Notes: generated from the letters alone by a model not told the origin. Shown: positions 19,062 through 28,756, counted from the stretch's first letter. The stretch is DNA of 64,000 nt from Pseudomonas sp. GM79 (GCF_000282495.1 NZ_AKJE01000036.1:62001-126000); one strand, 5' to 3'. Numbers and translations: made by a program.

Positions 19062-19516
19062 CTGCGGCCCGGTGAACTGCGAATGGCTTGCTAAAGCCAA
19101 CGCGGGAATTCCCTACCGGAGCTGCCGAAGGCTGCTAATGCGAACTGCGATCTGTAGCTGGCTTCGCCAACTGCTCCAAGGAATGCGCAGGTTCGCAGAT
19201 TGCAATATACGAATGGAAGCTACACTGAAGTTGCTTGAATCTTGCATCCCCTCTTTCGGGAGAGCCAAGTGGATCTAACGATCGAGTCAGGTTCAAAGCA
19301 GCAGAAGCCAGTTTTGGCTGGTACGAAACTGCGACTTGAATGCGTTTTAGTTGTTTGTGCCCAGCTGCGGGGGCGGTGACATCAATCCATTCCTGCAGCG
19401 AAAAAGCAGTCTGTTCGGTGGCATGCGTCACTCGAAGGGGTCATGCAGTGCATTAGCGACCATCTCTTGTCAGCCCGTCACCTCTTGAACGATTCCGTTT
19501 CGGTAAGGAGATTCAG
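19062..19516. other. Gene-free stretch with REP relic, upstream of arcD
   Basis: Contains GGGAATTCCCTAC (19104-19116) and a decayed REP pair (about 19117-19178: GAGCTGCCGAAGGCTG to CTTCGCCAACTGCTCC). The remainder should hold the arcD promoter. I saw no convincing FNR/Anr box. A 98-codon minus-strand frame here was judged unsupported. Confidence 0.5.
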
Positions 19517-20983
19517 ATGGTCGACTCCGTCAGCAACATCGACAAAGATACCCAGATTTCTGCCTCCAGCGATAAGTTGAAGTTCGGAGCATTGATCGCT
19601 CTGGTCGTCGGCTCCATGGTGGGCGGCGGGATTTTTTCGCTACCGCAGAACATTGCTAAAAGTGCCAGTGCTGGCGCCACGTTGATTGGCTGGCTGATCA
19701 CTGGCGTCGGCATGCTGATGCTGGCATTCGTCTTCCAGACACTGGCCAACCGCAAGCCCAAGCTCGATGGCGGGGTTTACGCCTATGCCAAGGCCGGGTT
19801 TGGCGACTACATGGGTTTCTCATCGGCTTGGGGTTACTGGATCAGTGCCTGGATCGGCAACGTCAGCTACATGGTGTTGCTGTTCAGTACCCTCGGGTTC
19901 TTCTTCCCGATGTTTGGAGAAGGCAACACACTACCGGCAATCATTTGCGCCTCCGTGCTGCTCTGGCTCCTGCATTTTCTGGTTCTGCGCGGAATCAAGG
20001 AAGCCGCCTTCATTAACGTGATCACTACCATCGCCAAGATGGTGCCGCTGGCGCTGTTCATTGTCATTGCCGGCGTGGCCTTCAAGATGGATGTTTTTAC
20101 CAGCGACTTCTGGGGCGCTGGCAACAGTGACCTGGGCACGGTGATGAATCAGGTTCGCAACATGATGCTGGTCACCGTCTGGGTGTTTATTGGCATTGAA
20201 GGGGCCAGCATCTTTTCCGCCCGTGCTGAAAAGCGCAGCGACGTCGGCAAGGCGACCGTGGTTGGCTTCGTCGGGGTGCTGCTTTTACTGGTTCTGGTTA
20301 ACGTGTTTTCTCAGGGGATCATGGCCCAGGCACAACTGGCCGGCCTGAAAAATCCTTCCATGGCGGGCGTACTGGAACATGTGGTGGGTCACTGGGGGGC
20401 AGTACTGATCAGCGCAGGGCTGATCGTCTCGCTGGTCGGTGCGCTATTGTCCTGGACACTCCTCTGCGCGGAAATCCTCTTTGCCAGTGCCCGCGACCAC
20501 ACCATGCCGGCGTTCTTGCGCAAGGAGAACGCTAACCAGGTTCCCGCCAATGCGCTATGGCTATCCAACGGGCTTATCCAGCTGTTCCTGATTATCACGT
20601 TGTTCAACAGTTCCACCTATTTAAGCCTGTTGTACCTGGCAACCTCGATGATCCTGGTGCCGTACTTCTGGTCCGCCGCCTACGCTTTACTATTGGCCTG
20701 GCGTAACGAAACCTATGAGGAGGCTCAAGGCGAGCGGACCAAGGATCTGGTAATCGGGGTGATCGCTGTGCTCTATGCCGTATGGCTGGTGTACGCGGCC
20801 GGGGCGCAGTACCTGCTGCTGTCTGCACTGCTTTATGCTCCCGGCGCAATCCTGTTCGCCAAGGCCAAGCGCGAACTGGGCCAACCGGTGTTCACCTCCA
20901 TTGAAAAAGTCATCTTCGTTGTCGTGATGATAGGTGCGCTGCTCGCGGGTTACGGCCTCTACAGCGGTTTCCTCAGCCTCTGA
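19517..20983 (+). CDS. arcD: Arginine/ornithine antiporter ArcD-like permease
   Basis: 488-residue APC-superfamily transporter with about 13 membrane segments. The opening VVGSMVGGGIFSLPQN, the block GGVYAYAKAGFGDYMGFSSA, the segment VWVFIGIEGASIFSARAEKR and the end of the protein follow Pseudomonas ArcD closely as I recall it. ArcD exchanges external arginine for ornithine and feeds the arginine deiminase pathway in low oxygen. Here arcA, arcB and arcC are not adjacent, so this may be a second or relocated copy. AAGGAG lies 7 nt before the ATG. A hairpin follows the stop. Confidence 0.85.
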   Translation: MVDSVSNIDKDTQISASSDKLKFGALIALVVGSMVGGGIFSLPQNIAKSASAGATLIGWLITGVGMLMLAFVFQTLANRKPKLDGGVYAYAKAGFGDYMGFSSAWGYWISAWIGNVSYMVLLFSTLGFFFPMFGEGNTLPAIICASVLLWLLHFLVLRGIKEAAFINVITTIAKMVPLALFIVIAGVAFKMDVFTSDFWGAGNSDLGTVMNQVRNMMLVTVWVFIGIEGASIFSARAEKRSDVGKATVVGFVGVLLLLVLVNVFSQGIMAQAQLAGLKNPSMAGVLEHVVGHWGAVLISAGLIVSLVGALLSWTLLCAEILFASARDHTMPAFLRKENANQVPANALWLSNGLIQLFLIITLFNSSTYLSLLYLATSMILVPYFWSAAYALLLAWRNETYEEAQGERTKDLVIGVIAVLYAVWLVYAAGAQYLLLSALLYAPGAILFAKAKRELGQPVFTSIEKVIFVVVMIGALLAGYGLYSGFLSL

Positions 20984-20994
20984 AACAAGGGTTT

Positions 20995-21026
20995 GCATGG
21001 CGGATGGAGCGCTCCGTCTGCCATGC
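20995..21026. terminator. Hairpin after arcD
   Basis: A 14-bp stem, GCATGGCGGATGGA paired with TCCGTCTGCCATGC (two G-U pairs), and a 4-nt loop GCGC. No T-run follows, so it is a weak or rho-assisted terminator. Confidence 0.5.
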
Positions 21027-21089
21027 GGCTTCAATGAAAACCGAGGCGGATTTTTTCAATGGCATGGGCCATCAGCAATCGGTCGTCCA

Positions 21090-21788
21090 TCACTTAGCCT
21101 GATTCGATGGATAAAGACCGGCAAACCGAGCGATCACAACCCCAACGTAAAAGACGCCTGAAAACTCTTCGACCATTACCAGTGAGCGGGCGTGATTGGT
21201 CAACGGAATAACATCTCCGTAACCGGTGGTTGTGAGCGTCGTGAGGCTGAAATAGATTAATTTGAAGAACGTGCCAGGCTGTGCGAAGTCGAGGGGCAGA
21301 GGACCGAATGAGCCAGCGCTGGATATCTCCACCATGGCATAAACGAAGGACCAAACGAAAGCCAGCATGATGTAACCCGCCAGCGCGCCATGCAGCTTGC
21401 CGGCTGTAATTGGCCCGCGCTTGAGAATGTAGAGAAGCACTCCGCTAAACGAGACGGCAAGAGACGCCGTATACGCTATCCCGGCAAGGCTAAGAATCGC
21501 GATACTCTCAGTCCATAACGCCGTCCATTGAAGGCCAACCCCAAGCAACGCCAGGCCCAGTTTGAGAATGAACCCCCGCCGAGTCTGCCTGGTGGCGAAA
21601 GCCCCCACGAGCAGCACGATCGAAAAAAGAATGCCGAGCAAGGTACGAGCAAATATACCTTCCTCAAGAAAGGGAAAGAGAAGGATCAACCCTAGCAAGA
21701 GCAGCAATAGATAGGTGTAGGGACCTTTCCCCATAATCAACCGGGCTAAATCCTCGTCGGGTTCGGCTTTATTTTGAGGATTTGTCAT
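21090..21788 (-). CDS. Potassium-channel-like membrane protein (Ion_trans_2)
   Basis: 232 residues. The hydrophobic N-terminal part has several helices (about 24-41, 47-63, 70-85, 93-120). The C-terminal part is the two-helix pore unit: a helix (AGYIMLAFVWSFVYAMVEI), the selectivity filter TTLTTTGYGDVIP, and a final helix (FYVGVVIARFAGLY). TTGYGD is the K+ filter signature. There is no cytosolic RCK domain. It converges on arcD. The ribosome site is weak (GGGAAA). Confidence 0.88.
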   Translation of the reverse strand: MTNPQNKAEPDEDLARLIMGKGPYTYLLLLLLGLILLFPFLEEGIFARTLLGILFSIVLLVGAFATRQTRRGFILKLGLALLGVGLQWTALWTESIAILSLAGIAYTASLAVSFSGVLLYILKRGPITAGKLHGALAGYIMLAFVWSFVYAMVEISSAGSFGPLPLDFAQPGTFFKLIYFSLTTLTTTGYGDVIPLTNHARSLVMVEEFSGVFYVGVVIARFAGLYPSNQAK

Positions 21789-22075
21789 ATCGGTTTCCCA
21801 GAGGCTGAAGTAACACTCGATATCTGACCGTGCACCGTTGAAATCTGGCTTGGCTTTAGAATAGTCGGGGGTGAAATCCTTGAGTGGCGGATATGGGTCG
21901 AATTCTGCCTGTAAGGAAGGGTAGCAGTCGGTCAGAAGCGGCCATTTTCGGTCAGTTGTGACAGGCCAAACTCGTCAGCGTGCTTCGCTGCGACTCCAGA
22001 TTTTTGTCCTGAGCGGGAACCGAGCGTATCGGATTTACCTCCCTTCTTTCTCAATGCCACATCTGTGCATCTCAT

Positions 22076-22148
22076 GTCGCAGATAACTGAGTACGTGCGA
22101 CAGTTTCACGCCAGAATTAGTCGTCGCATAACTCAGAAGTTATGCGAC
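22076..22148. repeat. Two related 26-bp palindromic elements in a 447-bp gene-free stretch
   Basis: Elements at 22076-22101 and 22123-22148 both begin GTCGCA and end TGCGAC, with starts 47 bp apart. The second is an almost perfect palindrome (GTCGCATAACT then AGTTATGCGAC); the first is a looser relative. The rest of 21789-22235 shows no gene. Such paired palindromes can be sites for a recombinase or regulator; neither is proven here. Confidence 0.7.
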
Positions 22149-22235
22149 GGCATTTTCAAATCCGCTGCACCAGTATCAAAGCGCAAGGCCCATCGTAAAA
22201 AGTTAACTCACTCATCTTAAACGCTGCCGCTTACC

Positions 22236-22589
22236 TCACGTAAACTCCCGAGACGGCTCCCCATTAATATGTATGGTTTGAGTGAGGCAGTAGCCACGAT
22301 TTCTGACTGCGCGAAAGAGATGCCCACCTCCAGCGCCTTTCTTGAACTTTACTTGCAGCCTACTCAAACTCATCTCCAGGCCACGATAGAGACCAGGCTC
22401 TCTCCCAATACTACTAATTAGCTCTGCTCTACTGATTACGCGCTCCTCCTTGAGGAGCATGTTCTTTACAATTATGCTCTCAATATTTGTCAAGTGTATT
22501 TGATTGGCACCGTCAAACAGGATTCGATTACTTATATCGAGCTTCCAGCATTGAGGGTATTGAAGTGATATTTTTGCAAGGCTTGTCAT
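22236..22589 (-). CDS. Orphan OmpR/ToxR-type winged-helix protein
   Basis: 117 residues consisting of a single winged-helix DNA-binding domain: ILFDGANQIHLTNIESIIVK (strands and first helix), RVISRAELISSIGR, the recognition helix LEMSLSRLQVKFKK, and the wing HLFRAVRNRGYCL. It has no receiver domain and no membrane segment. Base composition is more AT-rich than the surroundings, with several rare codons, consistent with foreign origin. The closest relatives in design are ToxR/CadC N-terminal domains and short regulators of phage or island origin. Targets unknown. Confidence 0.7.
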   Translation of the reverse strand: MTSLAKISLQYPQCWKLDISNRILFDGANQIHLTNIESIIVKNMLLKEERVISRAELISSIGREPGLYRGLEMSLSRLQVKFKKGAGGGHLFRAVRNRGYCLTQTIHINGEPSREFT

Positions 22590-23604
22590 GGTTTTTGATT
22601 GTACAATTTATGAATATAACAAAAAACAAATCGCAAAAACTATTACTTATTTTTATCTTCAGCAATGTGATTTAGGAACGCATTTTTAAACGTAATCTTT
22701 ATTAGGGTGACTGCGCAGCCACGCTGTTAACTTATAGCAATATATTTGTAAGCTAGATATTAAGCACTTATAGTGTTGTTAGTTTGTTAAAATTCTTAAT
22801 TATCCAGATTCAAAGTTGATGAATAATTTTTAAATATACCAAGCACACTAATAGATAGCCAGCGTATGATTTGTAACAGTCTACTGCTGTTTTGGTAACA
22901 ATGTGCCGTCCAACCGACAGCGCACTAGTCGGGGAGGACGCAGAAAACGGAGACTTTTACCATCTGCTCGCGCTGCCCCCAAGACTGCCGCAGCATGCAA
23001 AGCGGGGCCCCTAGGGCGGAAAAGCACTGCGTTATCGACCGCTCACTCATTGTCTCTGCTCCATTCGTAGGAAATGCCCGCGTCCGTGAGCACCAACAGC
23101 CAAATAGCTGGCTTGCTGCGCAAGCTTGAGGAGAAGTTTATAGACGTGGCGTGCGCCAGCCTTTCATTTGGCGACAGCTTTTTTTCATTTCATGACAACC
23201 CATAACCTTCGATCTTACATTGCACATAGCGTTGTTTGAGTCAGGTTTTGCGTGGTGGTCATGCCCCTCTCCAGACCTACCAATATGTCGTCAGTGGTTT
23301 GCAAATTCGCGGATGAGGTTTGAGAGTACGAAATCCTGAGGGTCAGCTATATTGCGTCGATTCTGTTGCCCTTCGCGACCGGCAAGAAACCACACAGCGG
23401 TCATTGGTTGCCTGGAGGACAGTAGTTAGTCGGCGTTACTCAAGTGGACGGCGACCGGCAACTACCATAAAGAGGAAGACGATCGGCTATAGGGAGAGCG
23501 ATTCTCCGAAAACCAGCCTTGTTTTACAGTCTATTTCGGGATGTGTTTGGACAGGGTCGCCTTAAGCGCTTCGGTTACAAGAGCAATCAAATGGACGGTC
23601 AAAA
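22590..23604. other. AT-rich, gene-poor 1-kb stretch
   Basis: Bases 22590-22900 are strikingly AT-rich for this genome, and no ORF with a ribosome site was found. After about 22,910 the composition returns to normal. An 81-codon frame (23320-23565) lacks any recognisable feature. The stretch looks like decayed island DNA between the orphan winged-helix gene and galD. Confidence 0.6.
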
Positions 23605-24693
23605 CTAACGAGTTGGCTTATCACTCCAAAGACCTGACGGAACGAATACGACGCCGCTGACTAAAAGTCTGGCGGTGCGCATCAACCCGCAGCCGGCTAT
23701 TTGCCCATCCTGTACCCGTATTTCCACAGTGAACTCGCCCGTCGGGTGTTCGATCGACAAGCGCTTCACATCACCCTCCTCCACAAATGCCATGCCCTCC
23801 GCCACACTGCCGTTAATCAGGCTGGCGGCAGCTACGCTGACGGCGCCAAAAACCCCAATGCTGGTGTGGCATCGATGGGGAATGAAGCTGCGTGTGCTGA
23901 TGGCCCCACCTACCTGTGGCGGTGCAATCAGGCACATCTTCGGCACGTTGCGCAGGCGTACATCCCCCAGGTTCATACGCGGACCCGCTTGCAGTCGGAT
24001 GGACTCCAGACGCTGTTTCAGTGAAGCATCGGCGTCGAGTTGCGCGGGACTCTCATACCCACTACAACCGAGCTCTTGCGCGCGGATCAGCACCACGGGC
24101 ATACCGTTATCGACGCAGGTCACTTCGATGCCGTCGATCAGGTCCCTCGCATTGCCGGTCGGCAGTAAGGCACCGCAACTGGCGCCGGCGACGTCCTCGA
24201 ATTCGACGATCAACGGCGCAGCCTGTCCCGGCACTCCGTCAATACGGGCGTCACCGTGATAGCGCACCTCACCATCAGACGTCGGTACATGGGCGATGGC
24301 AATCTGTCCGGTGTTTTCCATGTAGATCCGCACTGGGGTGACGTCCGCTGTCACCGCCACCAACCCACGCTCGATGGCGAACGGCCCAACACCGGCGAGG
24401 ATGTTCCCGCAGTTCTGTCCGTAATCGACGCGAGGTTCCTCCACCAGCACCTGGGCGAAAAGGTAATCGACATCGGCATCGGCGCGGCTCGACGGTTTGA
24501 TGATCGCCACTTTGCTGGTCAGCGAATCAGCGCCGCCAATGCCATCGATCTGCCGCGCATCCGGCGAGCCCATCACCGCCAGTAATACGCGATCTCGCAG
24601 CGAGGGCTCTTGCGGTAGATCATCGGCCAGAAAGTAAGCGCCTTTGGACGTACCGCCGCGCATCAACAGACAGGGAATGCGGGTCTGCGCCAT
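23605..24693 (-). CDS. galD: 4-oxalomesaconate tautomerase
   Basis: Isomerises 4-oxalomesaconate keto/enol forms in gallate degradation. 362 residues, PrpF/diaminopimelate-epimerase-like fold. Signature MRGGTSKGAYF at the N-terminus, GIGGADSLTSKVAII, and VDYGQNCGNILAGVGPFAIE, where the Cys is the likely acid/base residue. The start is 3 bp from the galC stop, so it is the last gene of the galBCD operon. Confidence 0.93.
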   Translation of the reverse strand: MAQTRIPCLLMRGGTSKGAYFLADDLPQEPSLRDRVLLAVMGSPDARQIDGIGGADSLTSKVAIIKPSSRADADVDYLFAQVLVEEPRVDYGQNCGNILAGVGPFAIERGLVAVTADVTPVRIYMENTGQIAIAHVPTSDGEVRYHGDARIDGVPGQAAPLIVEFEDVAGASCGALLPTGNARDLIDGIEVTCVDNGMPVVLIRAQELGCSGYESPAQLDADASLKQRLESIRLQAGPRMNLGDVRLRNVPKMCLIAPPQVGGAISTRSFIPHRCHTSIGVFGAVSVAAASLINGSVAEGMAFVEEGDVKRLSIEHPTGEFTVEIRVQDGQIAGCGLMRTARLLVSGVVFVPSGLWSDKPTR

Positions 24694-24695
24694 GC

Positions 24696-25412
24696 TCAGT
24701 CTCCCAGTTCTTCAAGGCTGTCGACGTAACGCAAACCCTTTTCCGCCAGGCGCGCGCGCATGTTGTAGATGTCCAGACCCAGTTCACCCTTGGCCAGGCG
24801 CAGAGCCTTCTGTTCCTCCAGGTCGGCCCGGGCGCGACTGGCTTCGACGACTTGCAACAGCTCAGTGCGTCGCACGACCACCACACCATCGTCATCAGCG
24901 ACGACCACATCCCCCGGGTGCACCAGTTGCCCGCCGCACACCAGCGGCAGGTTGACCGAGCCAAGGGTTTCTTTAATCGTGCCTTGAGCGCTGATGGCGC
25001 GGGACCAGACCGGGAAGCCCATTTCGCGCAGGGTGTGGGTGTCGCGCACGCCCGCATCAATCACCAGCGCCCGGACGCCGCGAGCCTTGAGCGAGGTGGC
25101 CAAGAGGTCACCGAAGTAGCCGTCGATGCACGGTGAACTCGGCGCGACCACCAGAATATCGCCGGGCCGGCATTGTTCGACGGCCACATGGAACATCCAG
25201 TTGTCACCCGGCGCAACCAGCACTGTGACGGCTGATCCGCTGATCACCGTGCCTTGCTGAATCGGTCTGATCGAAGTCGCGAACAGGCCTTTGCGACCCT
25301 GCGCTTCATGAATGGTCGCCACCCCGAAGCGTTTCAACTCATCGACCAGCGCCGCTTCGGCCCGCTGAATATTGCGCACCACAACGCCGGTCTTGCCGAT
25401 AAGTTCGTTCAT
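24696..25412 (-). CDS. galC: 4-carboxy-4-hydroxy-2-oxoadipate aldolase
   Basis: Cleaves 4-carboxy-4-hydroxy-2-oxoadipate to pyruvate and oxaloacetate, the last gallate step. 238 residues; RraA-like class II aldolase with metal and substrate motifs [20 protein letters not shown] and [20 protein letters not shown]. The start overlaps the galB stop (ATGA), so it is coupled to galB. Confidence 0.93.
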   Translation of the reverse strand: MNELIGKTGVVVRNIQRAEAALVDELKRFGVATIHEAQGRKGLFATSIRPIQQGTVISGSAVTVLVAPGDNWMFHVAVEQCRPGDILVVAPSSPCIDGYFGDLLATSLKARGVRALVIDAGVRDTHTLREMGFPVWSRAISAQGTIKETLGSVNLPLVCGGQLVHPGDVVVADDDGVVVVRRTELLQVVEASRARADLEEQKALRLAKGELGLDIYNMRARLAEKGLRYVDSLEELGD

Positions 25413-26143
25413 GCCAGATTCTCCGTGACACGCGGAAAAATACTCTGGTAACCCTCGCCATAGACGATGTTGCGGGTCGAGGTGATCCCGACATTACGCT
25501 TGGCTTGCACACCGCGTTGCAGGGCGACCCGCGTGTAGTACTCCCACAAGTGCTCCTGACCGGCCATGCACTGGATGGCCGCGTACTTCTTGTCCCAGAC
25601 ATCGGTGATGTCGAGCAGCACATCGGGGCGCCATTCACACTGCTCAGGCTGGTGCGGCTCGAAGCTGTAGACCGGCGGTGCGCCGACTATTTTCTCACCC
25701 GGTTTATAGCCTTCGGCCTGGGCGATGATGCGCGCCTCCTGCGTGAGATTCATGGCCAGCGGGTGATCGAAGTTGTACGGGTCCTTGAGCGAGTGACTGA
25801 GGACGAACTCCGGTTGCACCCGGCGGAACACGTCGGCCAGACGGAACAGGGTTTCCTTGTCGGCGCGCATCGGATAATCGCCAATGTCGAAGAACTCGAC
25901 ACTGGCTCCGAGGATATCGGCGGCAGCCTGGGCCTCTTCGCGGCGTGCCGCTTTGACCTTGTCTTCGCTCATCTCGCCCTTGCGCCACAGCTTGGCGGAT
26001 TCGCCGCGCTCGCCGAACGACAGGCAAACGATGTGAACGTTGTAACCCTGCTGCGCATGCAGGGCGATCGCGCCGCCGGCACGCCAGACAAAATCGGCGG
26101 AGTGGGCGCTGACGACCAGCGCGTTTTTGGTTGATTCGATCAT
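25409..26143 (-). CDS. galB: 4-oxalomesaconate hydratase
   Basis: Adds water to 4-oxalomesaconate. 244 residues from the ATG at 26143, which has GAGGAG 8 nt upstream; an upstream in-frame start at 26176 lacks such a site. Zinc-dependent PIG-L/LmbE-like fold: the first motif is [16 protein letters not shown] (variant of AHPDD...GG), and [17 protein letters not shown] carries the later His/Asp ligands. First gene of the galBCD operon, divergent from galR. Confidence 0.93.
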   Translation of the reverse strand: MIESTKNALVVSAHSADFVWRAGGAIALHAQQGYNVHIVCLSFGERGESAKLWRKGEMSEDKVKAARREEAQAAADILGASVEFFDIGDYPMRADKETLFRLADVFRRVQPEFVLSHSLKDPYNFDHPLAMNLTQEARIIAQAEGYKPGEKIVGAPPVYSFEPHQPEQCEWRPDVLLDITDVWDKKYAAIQCMAGQEHLWEYYTRVALQRGVQAKRNVGITSTRNIVYGEGYQSIFPRVTENLA

Positions 26144-26200
26144 TGCGGATACTCCTCTTGCGTTGCGAAAGAGCATCGCATCGCACCCCGCCGACGGAGT

Positions 26201-26248
26201 AATGCGTTCGAGTGTTCGAGGTATGCGTTTTTTTTATTGCCACTCGAA
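26201..26248. promoter_or_regulatory. Candidate GalR operator between galB and galR
   Basis: In the 155-bp divergent region: TTCGAGTG (26207-26214) directly followed by TTCGAG (26215-26220), and the inverted copy CACTCGAA at 26241-26248. ATGCGTT also occurs twice (26202 and 26223). Repeats like these suit a LysR-type activator controlling both promoters. Confidence 0.5.
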
Positions 26249-26298
26249 AATAGCGGCGGCATAGTCGACTGAATCGCCGACCCGCAGAGTCCTTTCCC

Positions 26299-27534
26299 AT
26301 GAAAACCCTTGAACTGCCGAGCCTGATGCACGTGCGCGCCTTCGTCCGCGTGGCTGATCACGGCAGCGTCTCCAAGGCGTCAGTCGCACTGTACCGGGCG
26401 CAATCGGTGGTTACCCGCTCCATCTCCGAATTCGAAGAACGCCTGGGCGTGATGCTGTTCGAGCGCCACGCCAACGGTATGCGCCTGACCAATTTCGGTG
26501 AGCGCTTGCTGCCCCGAGCGCGACGGGTGCTGGCGGAGCTTCAGAGCGTGCCGACATTGCTCGGCCAAGGTGAAAAAGCTGCGATTGAACCGCTTTATCT
26601 GTTCCAGGCGCGACGCCTGCAAGTGTTCGTCAAACTCTGTGAAACCCAGCACATGCAGACAGTGGCCAACCTGCTGGGGCTGAGTCAGCCTGCGGTCAGT
26701 TCGACGCTGAAAGTCCTCGAAAACGGCTGCGGTCGGTCGTTGTTCGAGCGCACCCCGCGCGGCTTGCAACCGACCCGCGCCAGTCACGACATCCTGTTTG
26801 CCATCCGCCGTGCGCTAAACGAACTGCGCCATATCGACACCGACATCACCTCCCTTCGCGGCGCCCTGCACGGTGTCGTGCACGTCGGGGCCCTGCCCCT
26901 TGGCCGCACGCGCATCCTGCCCGAGGCCATCGTGCGGCTGATGGCCGAGCACCCAGGTATTCAAGTGATCACCAACGAGAGTCCCTTCGACCTGCTGGCG
27001 ACTGAATTGCGCGCCGGTGATGTGGATTTCATTTTCGGTGCGCTGCGTTCGTCGACCTACGCTAGCGACTTGGTCGGTGAGTCACTGCTGACCGAGGAAA
27101 TGGTCGTGCTTGGGCGGCGTGATCACCCGCTCTACGGCAAAACCGGCCTGCAAGATCATCTGGCAAACGCGCAGTGGGTATTGCCGCGCGCCGGTTCGCC
27201 GGCCCGCAAAATGCTCGACGATTGCTTCGCCGGCTTCGGTATCGCGGCGCCTTCCCCGGTGGTGGAAAGCGCCGACATGGCGATCATTCGCGGACTGTTG
27301 TTGCGCTCGGACATGCTCGCGGCCGTTTCAGCGCATCAACTGGAACAGGAAATCGCGTCCGGCGAGTTGTGCATTTTACCGCTGGAATTGAAACAGACCG
27401 CCAGGGCCATCGGCCTGACGTACCGCAGCGGCTGCCTGCACTCACCGGTGGCGCAGGCACTGATGGAGAAGATCCGCCAGGTTATCCGAACGCAGGCCAA
27501 TGACGCGGTTAAAGCAGGCTCAACGGATAGCTGA
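26299..27534 (+). CDS. galR: LysR-type gallate regulator with two tandem HTH domains
   Basis: 411 residues, some 100 more than a normal LysR protein. Two LysR-type winged helices follow each other: residues about 10-70 (ASVALYRAQSVVTRSISEFE, then FERHANGMRLTNFGERLL) and about 103-165 (VANLLGLSQPAVSSTLKVLE, then FERTPRGLQPTRASHDIL). The substrate-binding domain begins near residue 190 (VHVGALPLGRTRILPEAIVR). By position it is GalR, the activator of gallate genes. Its 3' end overlaps the convergent galP stop by 26 bp. Confidence 0.9.
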   Translation: MKTLELPSLMHVRAFVRVADHGSVSKASVALYRAQSVVTRSISEFEERLGVMLFERHANGMRLTNFGERLLPRARRVLAELQSVPTLLGQGEKAAIEPLYLFQARRLQVFVKLCETQHMQTVANLLGLSQPAVSSTLKVLENGCGRSLFERTPRGLQPTRASHDILFAIRRALNELRHIDTDITSLRGALHGVVHVGALPLGRTRILPEAIVRLMAEHPGIQVITNESPFDLLATELRAGDVDFIFGALRSSTYASDLVGESLLTEEMVVLGRRDHPLYGKTGLQDHLANAQWVLPRAGSPARKMLDDCFAGFGIAAPSPVVESADMAIIRGLLLRSDMLAAVSAHQLEQEIASGELCILPLELKQTARAIGLTYRSGCLHSPVAQALMEKIRQVIRTQANDAVKAGSTDS

Positions 27535-28756
27535 CGATCAAGCGATTCTCGTCGAACTCATTGCTGCTGTAATCGCGGCGAATGCTCGAGTTGCGCCAGC
27601 GCAGGTTGAGGTTCTTGAACGCACCGCTTTGCAGCGTGTAGCCCAACTCGGATTCGCGCCCCCATTCCTTACCGTCGGAGACGGCCCCGCTGTGCACGTT
27701 ATCGCCGCTGATGTAACGGTTCATCAAGGTCAAACCGGGCATGCCGAGGACGACGAAGTTGTAGTCGTGGCGCAGCTGCCAGGATTTCTCCCGCGCATTG
27801 TCGTAGCTGTTGTTGTAGCTATCGTTGGCCAGGGTTCCGCCGCTGGTGCCGTTGACGCGCATCCAGGCATCGTCACCGCTGAGCTTTTGCAGGCCGACGT
27901 AAAACGTATTGCCGCCGTAGCGTGCGGACAGCAATGCCGAGAAAGTCCGGTTGTCCAGATCGCCAGCGCGGGCGCTGCCATCCTCGCGGCCCCAGAAGTA
28001 GCCAAGGTTGGCGCCCAGCGTCCAGTCACCCAGTGGTTGGCTGTGAATCAGTTGCAGATATTGTTGCTGGTAGATGTCCTTAAGCTGAGCATTCCACACG
28101 CCGATCATCGTTCGTTTTTCGTTGAACGCGTACTCGCCGCCGACGAAGTTGAAGCGGTCAGAGGTGAACGCGATTTTGCCCTGCATGAACATGTCTTCCA
28201 TGCTTGAATCGTTGCGCGGACTGTTCTGCCGGAACTGGCCGCCATACAGGGTCAACCCGGCGATGTCTTGCGACGTGATCTGGCCGCCACGAAAGGTTTG
28301 TGGCAACGAGCGACCATCGTCGGAACGTAATATCGGCAGCACCGGCATCCACTCGCCGAGCTTGATTTCGGTCTTGCCGACTTTCATTTTCCCGGCGACG
28401 GCCAAGCGACTAAATTCATCGGCAGGTTGGCCATCACTGTCCAGCGGCAGCAATTGAGTGCCACCCGTGCCTTGACCACCGTCGAGCTTCAGCGAATACA
28501 GCCCCAGCACATCAACACCAAATCCGACGGTGCCCTGGGTGAATCCGGAGCGGGCATCGAGAATGAAACTCTGTGTCCACTCTTCGGCTTTGCCCTGCGC
28601 ATTGGCCGGGTTGGTGAAATTGCGATTTATGTAGAAGTTGCGCAGGTTGAGATTGGCGCTGGCGTCTTCCATAAAGCCGGCGGCAAAAACCTGCGCAGGA
28701 AGTGCACAAACGACGGACAGCGTGAAGACTACGCGGGTATTGGCGGTGATTTTCAT
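27509..28756 (-). CDS. galP: OprD-family outer-membrane porin for gallate
   Basis: 415 residues. Signal peptide of about 25 residues ending VFA. The OprD plan is clear: FMEDASANLNLRNFYINR at the mature N-terminus, a run of amphipathic strands, and a C-terminal strand ending in hydrophobic residues (LIVSYPLSLL). By position it is GalP, thought to admit gallate or similar aromatic acids. It is not essential for the pathway in all strains. It is transcribed in the galT-galA-galP direction, with 126 bp to galA. Confidence 0.88.
   Translation of the reverse strand: MKITANTRVVFTLSVVCALPAQVFAAGFMEDASANLNLRNFYINRNFTNPANAQGKAEEWTQSFILDARSGFTQGTVGFGVDVLGLYSLKLDGGQGTGGTQLLPLDSDGQPADEFSRLAVAGKMKVGKTEIKLGEWMPVLPILRSDDGRSLPQTFRGGQITSQDIAGLTLYGGQFRQNSPRNDSSMEDMFMQGKIAFTSDRFNFVGGEYAFNEKRTMIGVWNAQLKDIYQQQYLQLIHSQPLGDWTLGANLGYFWGREDGSARAGDLDNRTFSALLSARYGGNTFYVGLQKLSGDDAWMRVNGTSGGTLANDSYNNSYDNAREKSWQLRHDYNFVVLGMPGLTLMNRYISGDNVHSGAVSDGKEWGRESELGYTLQSGAFKNLNLRWRNSSIRRDYSSNEFDENRLIVSYPLSLL

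Noticed and set aside
19135-19431. 98-codon minus-strand frame
   Set aside because: Overlaps a REP relic, weak start context and no recognisable feature.
23320-23565. 81-codon plus-strand frame
   Set aside because: No ribosome site, no domain, lies in decayed DNA.
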